A model generated the notes under the pieces. That model worked only from the letters and a program-made list of their open reading frames with translations. It ran no database searches and was not told the origin of the DNA. This document shows positions 22,480 to 33,754 of a DNA stretch of 64,000 nt, one piece after another (the stretch's first letter is position 1; each line of letters starts with the position of its first letter). The translations under genes were made by a program, and so were the position numbers. This stretch comes from Blumeriella jaapii. Taxonomy: Eukaryota; Ascomycota; Leotiomycetes; Helotiales; Drepanopezizaceae. The stretch lies in NCBI GenBank assembly GCA_009599575.1, contig VWND01000069.1:434001-498000 (forward strand). Direction: 5' to 3'.

Positions 22480-23206
22480 ATGCCCAAGGGACTCTCCGTT
22501 CGCGATGTCGATGTGAGTATATTCGAATCTGCCGGCCGAAGATTGGAAAGATGCGCTCGTCATCCGATAACATCTGATGCTGCCTCGATCTCTCGACACA
22601 TACACTTGAGCAGGAGCGAGGGGGTCGCAAGACCTCTGCTGACGGAATAATGCTGATTCGATGAATGCTTCTCAGGCGCAAAAGTTCATTGAGGCCTATG
22701 CTGCTTTCTTGAAGAGACAAGGAAAGCTTCCCATCCCAGGTATGAATGCGCGCCCCTCTCCTGCGCAGATTCTCGCGCTGACACTCCCTTTCCCCAGGTT
22801 GGGTCGACACCGTCAAGACCGGCGCAGCAAAGGAGCTCCCCCCTCAATCCATCGATTGGTTCTACGTCCGCGCTGCCTCGATTGCCCGCCACGTATACCT
22901 CAGAAAAACCGTCGGTGTTGGACGTCTTCGCAAGGTTCACGGCTCCACCCGCAATCGTGGATCCCGCCCATCCCACCACGTCGATGCCTCCGGACAAGTA
23001 GACCGCAAGGCTATGCAAGCTCTCGAGAAGATCGGTGTCTTGGAGCAGGATGAGGAGAAGGGAGGTCGCCGTATCACACAATCCGGACAGCGTGATCTGG
23101 ACCGTATTGCGCTCACCACCTTTGAGGTAAGGAAAAAATGCTGATTTTCTCGGGCACGATAACTAATGTTTGGCAGGCTGATGAGAGCGAGGAAGAGGAA
23201 GAGTAG
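22480..23206 (+). CDS. RPS19: 40S ribosomal protein eS19
   Basis: Four exons (22480-22512, 22676-22739, 22798-23126, 23177-23206) join to 151 residues. The first exon codes only MPKGLSVRDVD. The family core follows: FIEAYAAFLKRQGKLP.PGWVDTVKT, then DWFYVRAASIARHVYLR, the GRLRKVHGS loop, and GRRITQSGQRDLDRIA, ending in an acidic DESEEEEE tail. All introns are GT-AG (163, 58 and 50 bp), with a long first intron next to the start as is common in fungal ribosomal protein genes. The protein belongs to the small-subunit head and is needed for 18S rRNA maturation. The exons are too short to show as one frame, so the gene is easy to miss. Confidence 0.93.
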
Positions 23207-24445
23207 AAACTTGGCATTTCTGGTCGGTTGACCTCGGGTCATGCTGCATGGAAGCACGGTGTACAAGGAATAAAAAAATTCTAGAGCCACAGTGCACCTC
23301 TGATCTCACCCATGTTGTTGACTTCATCTACTAATGTTTCTCTACATACGTGATGTGATGTCTTGTGGCTGATCGGCAGAACTCTGGGGCGAAGAAATCA
23401 TTGATGTAGGTCTTTTGTGTAAGGCTCTGAGATTCCGAAGATGTGGGCTCAAGAGTGATACTGGCAACGTCGAACCGGTGTATAAGTCGTTGGGGATCGT
23501 TGCTTCTTCCATGCTTCAAGGTTAGGAGACGGTTCTCCATTGCCTACCATCTAAATTCAAGGACCCTCAGGGACCTGAGGTCATAGCTCGATCTTCGATG
23601 TTCACCTTCTTTGTTCAATTCAGCAGGTGACGAGTTGGAGTTATCATGAGGAGAACAACCTACGCTTATGACAAACATGTGAGTATGGTATATTACTTCT
23701 CTACCGTTACGCTCGACCTAACCCTAACAAGTCTCTGGGGAATGAAACAAACTCTCGACAAACCCCTCGAAGATAAACCTAGCTTGGAGAAGTGAATCTT
23801 GGGTACCCAAATAAGTCTCGGAGCTATGCATATCTCATCCAGAGGCGGAAAGGCAGAAATCTATCTCGAAAGCCTTGCCTGGTGCAACTCGCCTAGCAAA
23901 GTCTACAAGAGGTGCCTCTCATCTTCTTCCTTCCTTTCCTCCTTCATTCTCAACACTTACTCCCCCCCCCCCGCCAAATATCAACGTCGACTCTCAGGAA
24001 TCTTCAACCTCGACCTGTAGCTTGCAACAAGACTGACAATCTACTGCTCAAGCCAAGGTTGTTCTAGTCATGAACTTGGCTCTTCCTTCTCCTTCAACTT
24101 CAACTTCCAAGCCTGGAAAAGCAACGTGCAATCATCCTTCAGACTTGCTGTGTCTCCTACTTACGTAAGTTGTGTGTCCATCCTCCATCTTTGAGGGTAC
24201 AGTAAGTCGTCTCCGCAAAGGTGAATTGGTCGGTGTTCTAAACGAAAACAGAACTCCAGAACTCCATACAACTTCGCCTTTCTTTCCTACACGTTCACGT
24301 CAACTCTCGTCTCCCCCCCCCACTCACCCCCTCTCACCCCCTCTCACCCCAGGTATTCCTACCACCTTGCATACCCACCAACTTGGGCTCTTTGCTCTCC
24401 TCATCTAGTTCTTTGCCTCTGCTGTTAAGCTCCACAGTCTTGAAG
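23207..24445. other. Intergenic
   Basis: No gene recognised. Pyrimidine-rich runs, including C runs near 23961 and 24311, lie in the last 600 bases and look like promoter/leader of the deaminase-fold gene. Confidence 0.4.
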
Positions 24446-26175
24446 ATGACTCGCCGAACGAAGAAGAAGAGTGGTACCGTTTTAGGCAATGATCGGTCGC
24501 CACTAACTATCAACACTTCCACATTTAAGAACACGAAGAGGAATTTCAAGGTCGCGGCGCGGCCGCCACAACCCTCGGTCGAGATAGACATCTCGGACTC
24601 CTCCGAAGATGAGCTTGCACGTCAAGTCGCGCTGCCTGCCCGACCAGCAAAGAAGACTTCTATCACCGATTCCCGCAAACAAAAGGAGATGCTTAGTACG
24701 CTACAAAACACGGCCGAATACCTCTCCTCGTTAGGAGACGAAAAAGAGATCGAACGAATCATGCAACTTCCTGGTTCTCGGAACAACGAAGCACTTCTGA
24801 AACATCGAGCAACACTTTTGGATTTGCTAGCTAATAAGTCAGAAGTACACCACGAAGTCCCTGAGACGCTTGGCTTATACGATCAATACTTTGCGCATCA
24901 AGGGCCCAACAAGCAACTCTACATCTTGCGCCCCGTCGAGTAAGTTAATCAAGCTGCAACAAACATCCCAAAAACTGCTCATGAAACGTGTACTGATTTT
25001 CCGTCCTCTAGAGTCATCCAAGGCAACACCAACCTTACTCGAGGCAAGGTTGCAGGCTTCATCCGACACAGCGCCTCCGAGTTTCCTCTGAAGTACGCTC
25101 TTCCGGGCTGGGTTCCATGCCACAATGATCACCCTAACGTATTGAATTCCGCCTTCTGGACTGACGAAGCTCAACGTTGGGGAGAATTTCACAATCACAA
25201 GTTCCCAAGCCACCCCTTTGAGCAAAAGCATGGAAAGGCCAAGGGCCATGCAAGCGCCAGCCACGTGGAAGTCCGTCTGATGCTTTGGTTCGCTTGTGAG
25301 AAGTTGAAGCAGCTGCAAGGCTATAATAAGCCCATCAGAGCTCTCTTGGGCGAGGCAAGCAAAGTCCGATCCCGATTGTTACGAGCGTCGATAACTGACT
25401 TCTTGTGTAGTTGTGGCGTTTGCGTGACTATGACGAAACAGATCAAGCCGAGATCTTCCTTACGAGAGAGCCATGCGACGCTTGTAAAGAGATCAAGAAG
25501 CTCATTGAGGAATATACACGCATCTCCTTCGTCATTCACATTATGCCGAACTTGGGCGTGCTCGAGCCTAAGAGAAAATATGGCTGGGTCACATTCGACA
25601 ATTTCGCCCCCAACCCCGAGAACGAGGCTGAGAGCGATGACGAGCCCCGTGGCTTCAGCGAAGACATTCGTCTCGATTCCATCCAAGGCCGCAGCCATAG
25701 AATCGAAGTTGTCGAGCGCGAGAAGACAGTCGAGAGAATTGAGAAGTTCAAGAAGGCCACCGGCGCTCGCAGCTCTGCTAAGACTGCTATAGAAGTCATC
25801 ATCCCAGCCCGAAACAATCCCGCTGAATCTTCATCCGTAGACTCAAGTCCCGCTCCACGCCGTCAGACTAAGAACCCAAGCTCGGTGTCGACTACTACGA
25901 CGTCTATCACCCGCCACATTCGAGGCTTCTCATACCAACCCGCCCACGCCATCGAGTCGGAATCCGAGGACCCAGAGTACCTGCCACCTGATATTCGGCG
26001 TCCCAAGACTTCAAAGAAAGCTGCTCAGTACGGCCTCCCTATGCCCCAGGACAGTCCTTTCTCGGCTCAAGCACGCAAGCAAGCCGAGCTCTTGAGGAAA
26101 CAGAAACAGAAGAGAGCCAGAGATCGGGGACTTTCGGGCTCTAGCTCTACCAGTGCGGCCAAGAAGTCACGCTAG
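24446..26175 (+). CDS. Deaminase-fold protein (HVE / PCxxC), function unknown
   Basis: Three exons (24446-24939, 25012-25354, 25411-26175) give about 533 residues. The central part holds both zinc signatures of the cytidine deaminase fold: His249-Val-Glu251 in a helix start (SHVEVRLMLWFACEKL), then EPCDACKEIKKLIEEY with Cys301 and Cys304, followed by FVIHIMP. Spacing and order fit a deaminase. The N-terminal 160 residues are basic, Ser-rich and partly helical. The C-terminal 180 are Ser/Lys-rich with nuclear-localisation-like basic runs, suggesting a nuclear protein. The second intron is either GC-AG (25355-25410, donor GCAAGC, branch AACTGAC) or GT-AG with a weak donor (25364-25410); both keep frame. 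The substrate (nucleotide or nucleic acid) is unknown. Proteins of this sort occur in filamentous ascomycetes, but I know none characterised. Confidence 0.72.
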
Positions 26176-27874
26176 ACCAGGTTCGAGTGAGGGACTCACG
26201 TTCACGGCGGATACTTCTGGAGATGTCTGAAAATCTCCTCGATGGGACTGAATCTGTTTGTTCCGCTTGGAGGTTCTGCTTAGCTTGGCATCTTCTTCTT
26301 CTTCTGCTTCGTCCTACTTTGCGCAGGCTGCGCTCATCCTGGATGGGGATGGCTCGTTCATGGCTCTGGATCTGGCCTGTTCCGAAATTGGCGTTGTTTC
26401 TCTTCTTCTGCTTTTGCTATGCGAAGGATGGGTTGGGTGGGGGTTGATAGGGTCTCACAGCACTCGCACTGGATGCGGGCGGTGGTTGTGTTTGTCTGCC
26501 CTGGGGGTTCTTCTTTCACCTCGATACATGATCTGATTTGCGCACTCCGCACTCCGCATGGCGCGTGCCATTGCATGGTCTGGTCTGTGATGAAAAGCTC
26601 TTTTAGGTAGAATGAAAAATGGAAGATTTGAAATCACATGCTCTCCCCCCCTCTCTCTCTCTCTCTCCCCTCCCCCTCCCTCTCTCTCTCTCCCTCTCCC
26701 TCTCTCTCTCCCCCTCCTCTCTCTCCCTCTCCCTCTCCCTCTCTCTCTCTCTCCCCCTCTCTCTCTCTTCCAGGTTCAACGCGCCACTCCCCACCAACCA
26801 GTCGGCCACTCTTCCCCATCCTCTTACAGAGAAGAGAAGAGACTCCACTCCCGATCCAGCCTATCCACAGTACAATACAACCGCCCAAGCCACGCAAAGG
26901 CAACCCCATCCCCAACTCTCGGATTCCGCACATACCCACTAACCCACCCACCCACGCATGCAAGCAAGAGCGTCCGCAGCCGGTGTAAACACCTACCTAC
27001 CTACCTACCTACCAAGATATCTAAGAAACCCAGCCAAACGCAAGCAAAAGGGAAGGAAGAAAGAACTGTACATATCATATCATATCACATTGTGAATCAA
27101 ACGCGCTGGTCCTCTCGCAAATGGCTCGAAAGAAAGGCAGGGAGGGGGAGTCGATCTCGCACCCAGCACGCCCGCACGAAATGATCGTCTCTCTTACTTA
27201 ATACTCGTTCGTACACGAGTACCAATACCAATTCCGGCACCTATCCATATCCGGTGGCGGGGTGGTTTGGTAGGCAAGCCGTCTTCAGGACGATCTGGAC
27301 GGGAAACAAGAACGAACGTATTGGATGGATTGCGTTAGGTTTGTACAGTACCTAGGCTAGAACTTGGGGGTTGTTCTAGTTGAGTTTTGCCAGTCTTGTC
27401 TTTTCTCTTGTTTTCCCTGTTTAATTTATGTTTTTCTTTCCTTTTTTCTGGGCGGGGTTTGTGATTTGCTTAGGTTTGAATGGGAGGGAGCTGGGGGGGG
27501 TTTTGATTTTTGGTACTGTACTGTACTGTACGTGCGCTCCATACGGTAGGTACAGTACATACATATAGGTACAGTACATGTGTGCCCTGTCTGCTAAGAA
27601 GCCGCTGGCAAAAGATGCAGTTACGTACAGCGAGAGAAAAGAAGGCATGTCTTCTCGATAAGCCATCGCGGGGTGTTTTTTTGCTCTAGTTCTGTTGTCC
27701 TTCGCCGGCTCGGAAAAATGATGATTGCTAACCACTGTGGCTGTACTTCTTCATCTGGCAGCGTGATGAGCGTTCCCCGGCTCGCTCGCTCAACCATCAG
27801 CCGTAACAGCACACGCGTGCGCAACTCTGTCATCGTCTCATTGCAGACTGTCGAAACGTTCATGCACAGCCCGG
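26176..27874. other. Intergenic with (CT)n tract
   Basis: No gene supported. A polypyrimidine tract dominated by CT and CCCT lies at 26643-26771. Open frames across it on both strands are low-complexity Ser/Leu/Pro or Glu/Arg and are rejected. CCTA/ACCT runs near 26990-27012 and GTACTGTACTGTAC words near 27513-27580 follow. Confidence 0.5.
26643..26771. repeat. (CT)n/(CCCT)n polypyrimidine microsatellite
   Basis: About 130 bases of almost pure C/T on the plus strand, largely CTCTCT and CCCTCT units. Confidence 0.85.
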
Positions 27875-28740
27875 TCATCCATCAGCCGTAACAACACCCA
27901 CGCCCTCTCTCCACCCCATGGGCACCAGGGCCGCAGCAACCGTTGAGATCCCCCTTTCCGTAGCCAACAGGTTGAATTGCGCCGCTGCGTTCCGCGTGTC
28001 CTGGATATCAACCCGGATACCCAGACTGTTGATGAACTGCCGCGTACGGGGAGAGATAGGCCGCATGTCTTTGCCCAAGCCGAGGATGAGGAGATCTGGC
28101 CGCCAGTAAGCACTCGTCCATTCATCCACACCCAAGCACTTCTCCCATCCTCGCCCTACAGGACCTTCCCAAACGTGCGAGGAAGAGAGGACATACCAGG
28201 TTTCGGCCAGACCAGCCCCAGCACGCCCCACGCCTCGTTCGCAACGTCCCATTGCCCCTTTCCATTAACCATCCTCTTCCCTCCTCCCCCGGCCATTCCC
28301 TCCCCGCTCCCAGCTTCCCAAGGCCTCCACGCAAACGCCTCGCCGCCCACAAGCAACACGCCCGTACCCCCGCCCAGCTTCACCCCGCTGTCCAGGTGAA
28401 AGCCGTCCCACAGACACGCATCGATGCTCGTGCTCGGCGCGGGCGTGCCGCCCAGGACGTCCAGGGTGCCGAAGTCCGTCTGCGTCGTTTCCTCCGAGCG
28501 GGGGCCGCGGTCGCGGGAGGCCGGTTTGGGGCTGGAGAGGGCGCGCTTTTGCTGGGGGGATGGGCGTCGTGTGTGCTGGAGTTGGGGTTGTGAAGATGTG
28601 CTGGAGAGGACAGGGCGAGAGGCGCGCGGGAGGTGGGAGAGGCAGCGGATGGAGGAGGACGATTGTGGCGATGGCGGAGGGAGGAGGAAGGCTGCGAGTT
28701 CGCGGATCGTTGGGCGTGAGAGGGGGCGCATGGAGGGCAT
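27875..28740 (-). CDS. NDUFAF3/DUF498-type mitochondrial complex I assembly factor
   Basis: Two exons (28740-28197, 28095-27875) join to 254 residues across a 101-bp GT-AG intron, restoring VWPKP-D-LLILGLGK. The N-terminal 100 residues are rich in Arg, Ser and Pro and poor in acids, consistent with a mitochondrial presequence. The DUF498/Mth938 domain follows, with FGTLDVLGG, the LLILGLGK block, RPISPRTRQFINSLGIRVD, DTRNAAAQFNLLATE and AAALVPMGW. Human NDUFAF3 helps assemble the Q module of complex I with NDUFAF4; the fungal protein is inferred to act likewise in the matrix. No frame break is seen. Confidence 0.85.
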
Positions 28741-29589
28741 TTTGACGGTTGGTTCACGTTGGAATGTGCTTGCGCGGTCGTGGTAGGGCGAATCTTGGAG
28801 GCTTGAAGCTGGAGCTGACTAACTGGAGCTCTCGAGCTGCTGGAATTCTTGGCTCATTAGGTACTGTACAGTAATCGGTAATCACGACGACACGCACATG
28901 CTAGTTGAAGGGCAGGTGGAGGTCTGGTACTGTACTTACTGTGTGTGTATGTGTACAGTTCAAAAAAAGGGGATGTCTTGTTTAGAAAGTTATTGGTGCC
29001 GAGAAAAACATTACGTACCCCGCCAAGGTGGTGCGTGCCTACGTTCTGCCATAGTCCACCAGGCCACAACAATGCTCGAGCAGAAGAGGAGTTTACTTGA
29101 GGGACAACAGAAAGATGGACCGGACCGACTATTTTGCCGGTGCACGAACGCAAAGAGCTCCAGAGAGCCGTTGAAAAGAGATATATAGCATAGATAGATA
29201 CACTCTGGTTTAGATCGCAAGACGGCACTTGGAAGGTTTGAGTTTTTCCAATCCCGAATCTTTAATTTCGAAATAGACTCTAAACAGATTAACAGTGGGC
29301 TGCCTTCTCACGGTTAAGTAGACTTACACAGTACAGTACAGAGTTACATAATGACTCGTAATCGGTATAAGACGCGCTCGTTCTTGCTGGGGAGAAAAGT
29401 AACATGCTCGAAGAATATAAAACGGAGGCTCGTCCGGACTCTTTTTGTTCTTTTCCAACCCCAGATACGGATCACATTCCACCTCTACAGACACTTGCAC
29501 ATTCCGCTTCACTTAATATTTTTTTATATCGTCATTCTTTTACATCAACAGACCTCTCGCTTGTCGATTCATTCCAAGTACCATTCACG
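28741..29589. other. Intergenic / promoter of the small secreted protein gene
   Basis: Contains GTACTGTAC words near 28862 and 28927, one copy of a direct repeat (28983-29077), and a TATAAAA box at 29416-29422, 168 bp before the ATG at 29590. No other gene recognised. Confidence 0.45.
28983..29077 (+). repeat. Dispersed direct repeat, copy A
   Basis: About 95 bp, roughly 75% identical by eye to 30224-30317 in the same orientation. Shared blocks include GGTGCCGAGAAAA, CGCCA.GGTG, GTTCTGCC.TAG and AGGCCAC. The two copies bracket the small secreted protein gene. They may be relics of one mobile element; no terminal inverted repeats are evident. Confidence 0.7.
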
Positions 29590-29864
29590 ATGAAACTCTT
29601 CAACCTTCTCCTTCTTGCTGCAATCAGCTCTGGTGTAATTGCTCAAAGAACAAATTTTTGCAGCAGTAACGCCGAGTGTTCTAACCGGGTAAGTGGCTTT
29701 TGTTCATTAAGAACCAACCAATAATATTAATTAAAATTGGGAAATAGGACCAATGTGGAGATCGCACTCCAAAACGTTGTATAGACGGAGATGCAAATGC
29801 ACGGGAACTGGTGGAGGAAATATTTAGCCCGTTGCATCAGAAAAAAGGGAGGGGGACAACGTGA
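29590..29864 (+). CDS. Small secreted cysteine-containing protein (candidate)
   Basis: Two exons (29590-29688, 29748-29864) joined across a 59-bp GT-AG intron in phase 0 give 71 residues. The first 18-19 residues (MKLFNLLLLAAISSGVIA) form a clear signal peptide, with cleavage expected before Gln-Arg. The mature part has four cysteines in a CxxxxxC...C...C arrangement, two before and two just after the intron. The C-terminal 25 residues are charged and may be poorly folded. A TATAAAA box lies 168 bp upstream. Size, signal and cysteines resemble fungal small secreted proteins, some of which are effectors; no family is recognised and no role is claimed. A later exon replacing the last residues cannot be excluded. 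Confidence 0.5.
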
Positions 29865-30556
29865 GGCCTCGCATTACTACACGAATAATACGGCCGCGGC
29901 CATTTCTGGCGGATGGCCTTTTAATACCTTTCGAATTTTTGATTTCTCGACCAGCCAGAATCCGACCAGCACGCAAATCGTCAAAACCTGGATGATGGGC
30001 TTGTTAAGATGACGAAAGAGCGGAAGCGCGCGCGTACGATATTGTTGTCTCGAGGGAACATTTTCAAACATTGTATTAATACTAGCGCTTGTTTTCAACT
30101 TGTGTCTGCTTCGGAAGTTGGTGATGGGGGTTGTGGTGGTTGTGGTGGTTTTTTTTGAGTTTGGGTTTTATGTGTTGTGAAGTTCGGTAAACCGGCGATG
30201 TACATATTAAGTTACCTTTATTGTAGAAAGCTACTGGTGCCGAGAAAACGTTAAGTACAGTACTCGCCATGGTGATCCGTGCTTAAGTTCTGCCTTAGCC
30301 CACGAGGCCACGACACAGCCCTACCGGTTGTATTAAGGTTGCGGCATATCACGTGGACCTTGGCGCCTCCACCACTGTACAGTTCGTAGACATTGACCAA
30401 TAGAATAAGAAAGCTTCATGGCGCTAAGAGAACGCGAGCTCTTCTCCAAGGCGGTTTTTTTTGCCTCAACTCTGTTTTTGGTATCTAGAAAGCCTTCGCT
30501 TCTTTCACTCCATCTGACACGAGGTCGTGGCTTCGCCGTGCTCGACCAAAATGGGT
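29865..30556. other. Intergenic, with an unassigned small frame on the minus strand
   Basis: A 73-codon minus-strand frame at 29877-30098 contains one strongly hydrophobic segment (PIIQVLTICVLVGFWLV) between basic residues, like a single-pass membrane peptide. No homology is recognised and it is not called as a gene. The second direct repeat copy lies at 30224-30317. Confidence 0.3.
30224..30317 (+). repeat. Dispersed direct repeat, copy B
   Basis: Partner of 28983-29077, same orientation, about 1.24 kb downstream. It contains an inserted GTACAGTAC word relative to copy A. Confidence 0.7.
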
Positions 30557-32898
30557 TCAGAACAGATCTGTCATGGCCCCGTGGGAAGCATCTCCCACCA
30601 GCTTCTGATACTTCGCCAGCACTCCACGGTTGACTTTACTCGGTGGAGGCTTCCACGCCCTCAACCGATTCGCGATTTCCTCGTCGCTCACATCCATTCG
30701 CAGGGTGTTGGTCTCCGCGGAAATCGTCACGACATCGCCGTCCTGGACGACGGCGATGGGCCCACCCACTATCATGCAGTTAATTTAACACCTCCACTTT
30801 CCCCCAAGCCGAGCCACTTACCGACAGCTTCCGGCACAATATGCCCAACGATAAACCCATGACTGGCACCGGAGTACCGGCCATCCGTAATCAACGCCAC
30901 GTTGTTCAGTCCGGCTCCCATGATCGCGGCAGAAGCCTTCAGCTGTTCCGGCATGCCAGGTCCGCCCTTCGGACCCTCGTATCTAACCACCAACACCAGA
31001 TTCTCGCCGTGTGGGATCCGGCCTTCGTCGAGTGCTGCGTTCAGCTCGTGTTCCTTGTTGAACACTCTCGCTTTCCCCGTAAAGGTCAGCCCCTCTTTGC
31101 CAGTGATCTTCGCTACAGCTCCGCCGGGTGCGAGATTGCCTCGTAGGATCTGCAAGTGCCCCGAGGATTTGATAGGGTTGGAAATGGGTCGGATGATGAC
31201 CTGGTCTTGAGGAAGAGAAGGGTAGGCCTCGATGTTCTCAGCGAGGGTTTTCCCGGTGACGGTAGGAATCTTGCCATTCAGCAGGCCGGCTGCGACGAGA
31301 AGTTTCATGACGGACGGGGTGCCTCCGATGTTGTAGAGATCTTCCATGAGGTATTTGCCGCTGGGTGCGAGGTCTGCCAGGAAGGGGATCTTATTGCTGA
31401 CCCGTTGGACATCGTCTAGACTTAATGGCACCTCGGCCGTGCCGGCCATGGCGAGGAAGTGAAGGACACCGTTGGTTGATCCGCTTGACTGGTATCAGCC
31501 AAACGTATGCTAAACCGGTGAAAAGATTTACCCGAGAGCCATTGTCATAACAAGTGCATTCTCAAACGACTCTTTGGTCATCAGATCTCGAGCACGGATG
31601 TTCTTCTCCATGCAGATCTTGATTGCTTCCGCTGCCTTCACACACTCTCGCATCTTGGCTGGCGACTCGGCTGGATTCGAAGACGAGCCCGGGAGAGAGA
31701 GCCCCATGGCTTCGATGGCAGTGGACATCGTATTTGCGGTAAACATACCTCCACATGCTCCCGCACCTGGACACGCATGCCGTTCCAGGTCTTCCATCAC
31801 GTCACTTGGAGTTCGCCCTTCCTCTCCGGGATTCTCGGCGGCCTGTAGTCGGCCGTATGTAAACGCTCCGGCGGCTTCGTAGCACTGAACGGATTTCAAC
31901 AACGTGTCTATCGATTATGGGGGAGCTACCTACAGTGCCCACATTGATGTTTTTGTTCAGGAGCGTGGAGAACCCTTTCTTGATGGTTCCCCCGTAGATC
32001 ATCAGGAAAGGTCTGTTGGGCCAGACTGAGCGCAGCAAATCAAGCGACGGGGGTGACATTACCTGTTGTGTCTAGCGGCGGCCATCACAACTCCAGGCAT
32101 GTTCTTGTCACATCCCGGAATGGAGATGTTGGCGTCATGATGTTGCGCACACTGACCCAGAAGGTTAGTCGCGGCCAGCTTTTGACGGAATTGCACCTCA
32201 AGCAGCACTGACCGTGACTGTCTCTATCGAGTCCGCGATGATTTCTCGTGTCTGAAGCGAGAATCGCATGCCTACCATGCCGTCAACATCAAGTCCAAAG
32301 CGTGGCCCTGCCCTGCCCACCTTCTCCACCCATTGTAATGGCATCTGACACGCCCACGGTGTTGAACTGCCAGCCCAGCATGCCCTGCTTCTGCACCGCA
32401 TCCTTGACTATCTTGCCGAGGTCGTGTACTGAGATGAGGCTGTCAATTGGAGTTTGGAAGCGTCGACATGGCTCGCTTACAGTGCATACTGGGGCGAAGT
32501 CAGTCAATCAATAGACATCTTGGGGTTTCCACCCATGCATGACTTTGCGAGTGACTTACTTGCACGGATTGCCTTCCCACCACACTCGCGATTCTGGCGA
32601 CGTCAAAATGTGCCGTGGCCAGCCGTCGGACCGACCTACCCAACATGCGGCGCCGTCTTCATCATCTCGCGACTCGGCACGCCGGCGGCGTAGAGCATGG
32701 CTTGCGCTCCCGGGAAGTCATGGTCTTGCCGCAGTCAGAACGAGGGGTGCACGAACTGGGAGCCCAGGACGTGATACCTTTGGTGAGCGTCGACGACCAA
32801 CGGTTCAGGGCTTGCTTGCCATCGACGACCGTGTTGGGCGCCAGATGGGGGAAGTCGATGTAATGTGGCTCTTCCGGAACGTGCCCGTCGCGTACCAT
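30557..32898 (-). CDS. Dihydroxy-acid dehydratase (IlvD/Ilv3 family), one apparent frame break
   Basis: The family dehydrates dihydroxy acids to 2-keto acids in valine/isoleucine synthesis. Eleven exons, high to low: 32898-32778, 32724-32640, 32593-32560, 32488-32481, 32428-32321, 32271-32213, 32151-32063, 32012-31934, 31884-31532, 31483-30822, 30768-30557. Introns are 46-71 bp. The three Fe-S cysteine regions are present: [14 protein letters not shown] and [29 protein letters not shown] and [10 protein letters not shown] also match. Exon 4 is only 8 nt. Exon 3 carries a net frame change near GTGTGGTGGG (about 32580): two bases missing or one extra. The N-terminus ([16 protein letters not shown]) does not look like a mitochondrial presequence, so this may be a cytosolic paralogue rather than the housekeeping Ilv3. 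About 606 residues. Confidence 0.88.
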
Positions 32899-33754
32899 GA
32901 TGCGATGTGATGGCGAGGAAGTGGGAAGTGCGGTTGCTGACGCTTCGAGGGAATGTGGATGGGGAATCGCTGCCGTGCAAGTAGAAACGAGGTTGGGTGA
33001 ATGGGGAGGAAGATGGATGGTTTCTTGATCTATGCGCTATCTCGTAGGACTGCATGTACTGTACAGTACGACTTTCTTCACCCACTTCCCCTCGCCGCCC
33101 CTCCCCGCCCCGCCCCGCCCGGGAGATCTACACGGATGCAACGCCTTATGTGTACATTTACTGTGCACAGTCTGTGTACGGACTTAGTCAAGCCTTCAGC
33201 CTTAAGTCTTAAGCCTCGACCTTGCTATACAGTAGTACGTATATATGTACACTACTATGTACACTACTATGTACAGTATATATACAGTACGAGCTCGACC
33301 ACGACCACGCCCACGTCCACCTACTCAGGCACGAAGAGATCCCTCGATAGAAGTTCCACAGCATGTACTCCGTACACTTGTCACCACCAGCATCATCGGT
33401 GTCGGGCCCCCAACTCAGGCCTGAATCATCTGAGGCCCGAATCAATCCCAGACCTTGACGCACGTTCAAGGCGCGTCGGTTCGATTGGTGAGAGCCACCC
33501 CAAGATGACCAGCCCAACAATCTCCTCCCCAAGCCAACGGCGAGCCAGCGACACGCCCCGGGCCGGCCACGTTGATTGCAGGTGCTACAGCACAGCACAG
33601 CACAGTACAGTACGTACTACATCGTGACATCGTCCAAGAGAGAACCCTCGACGAAGCCCGGGGCCCCGCGGTGCCAAAGTGAGCCAGCGCCGCGCCCGCA
33701 TCAGCAGAGAGCAAACGCTTCCCCGGAATCCTGCCAAGGTTGAATGAAAGCTTG
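32899..33754. other. Divergent intergenic region
   Basis: Lies between the dehydratase and hydrolase-phosphatase starts. It has C-rich runs (33090-33120), TACACTACTATG repeats (33247-33270) and several GTACAGTAC words. No gene is supported. Confidence 0.45.

Noticed and set aside
23715..23730. CTAACCCTAAC as a telomere-like repeat
   Set aside because: A single unit and a half inside unique DNA.
29877..30098. Minus-strand 73-codon frame with a hydrophobic segment
   Set aside because: No homology or promoter seen; kept only as a note in the intergenic entry.
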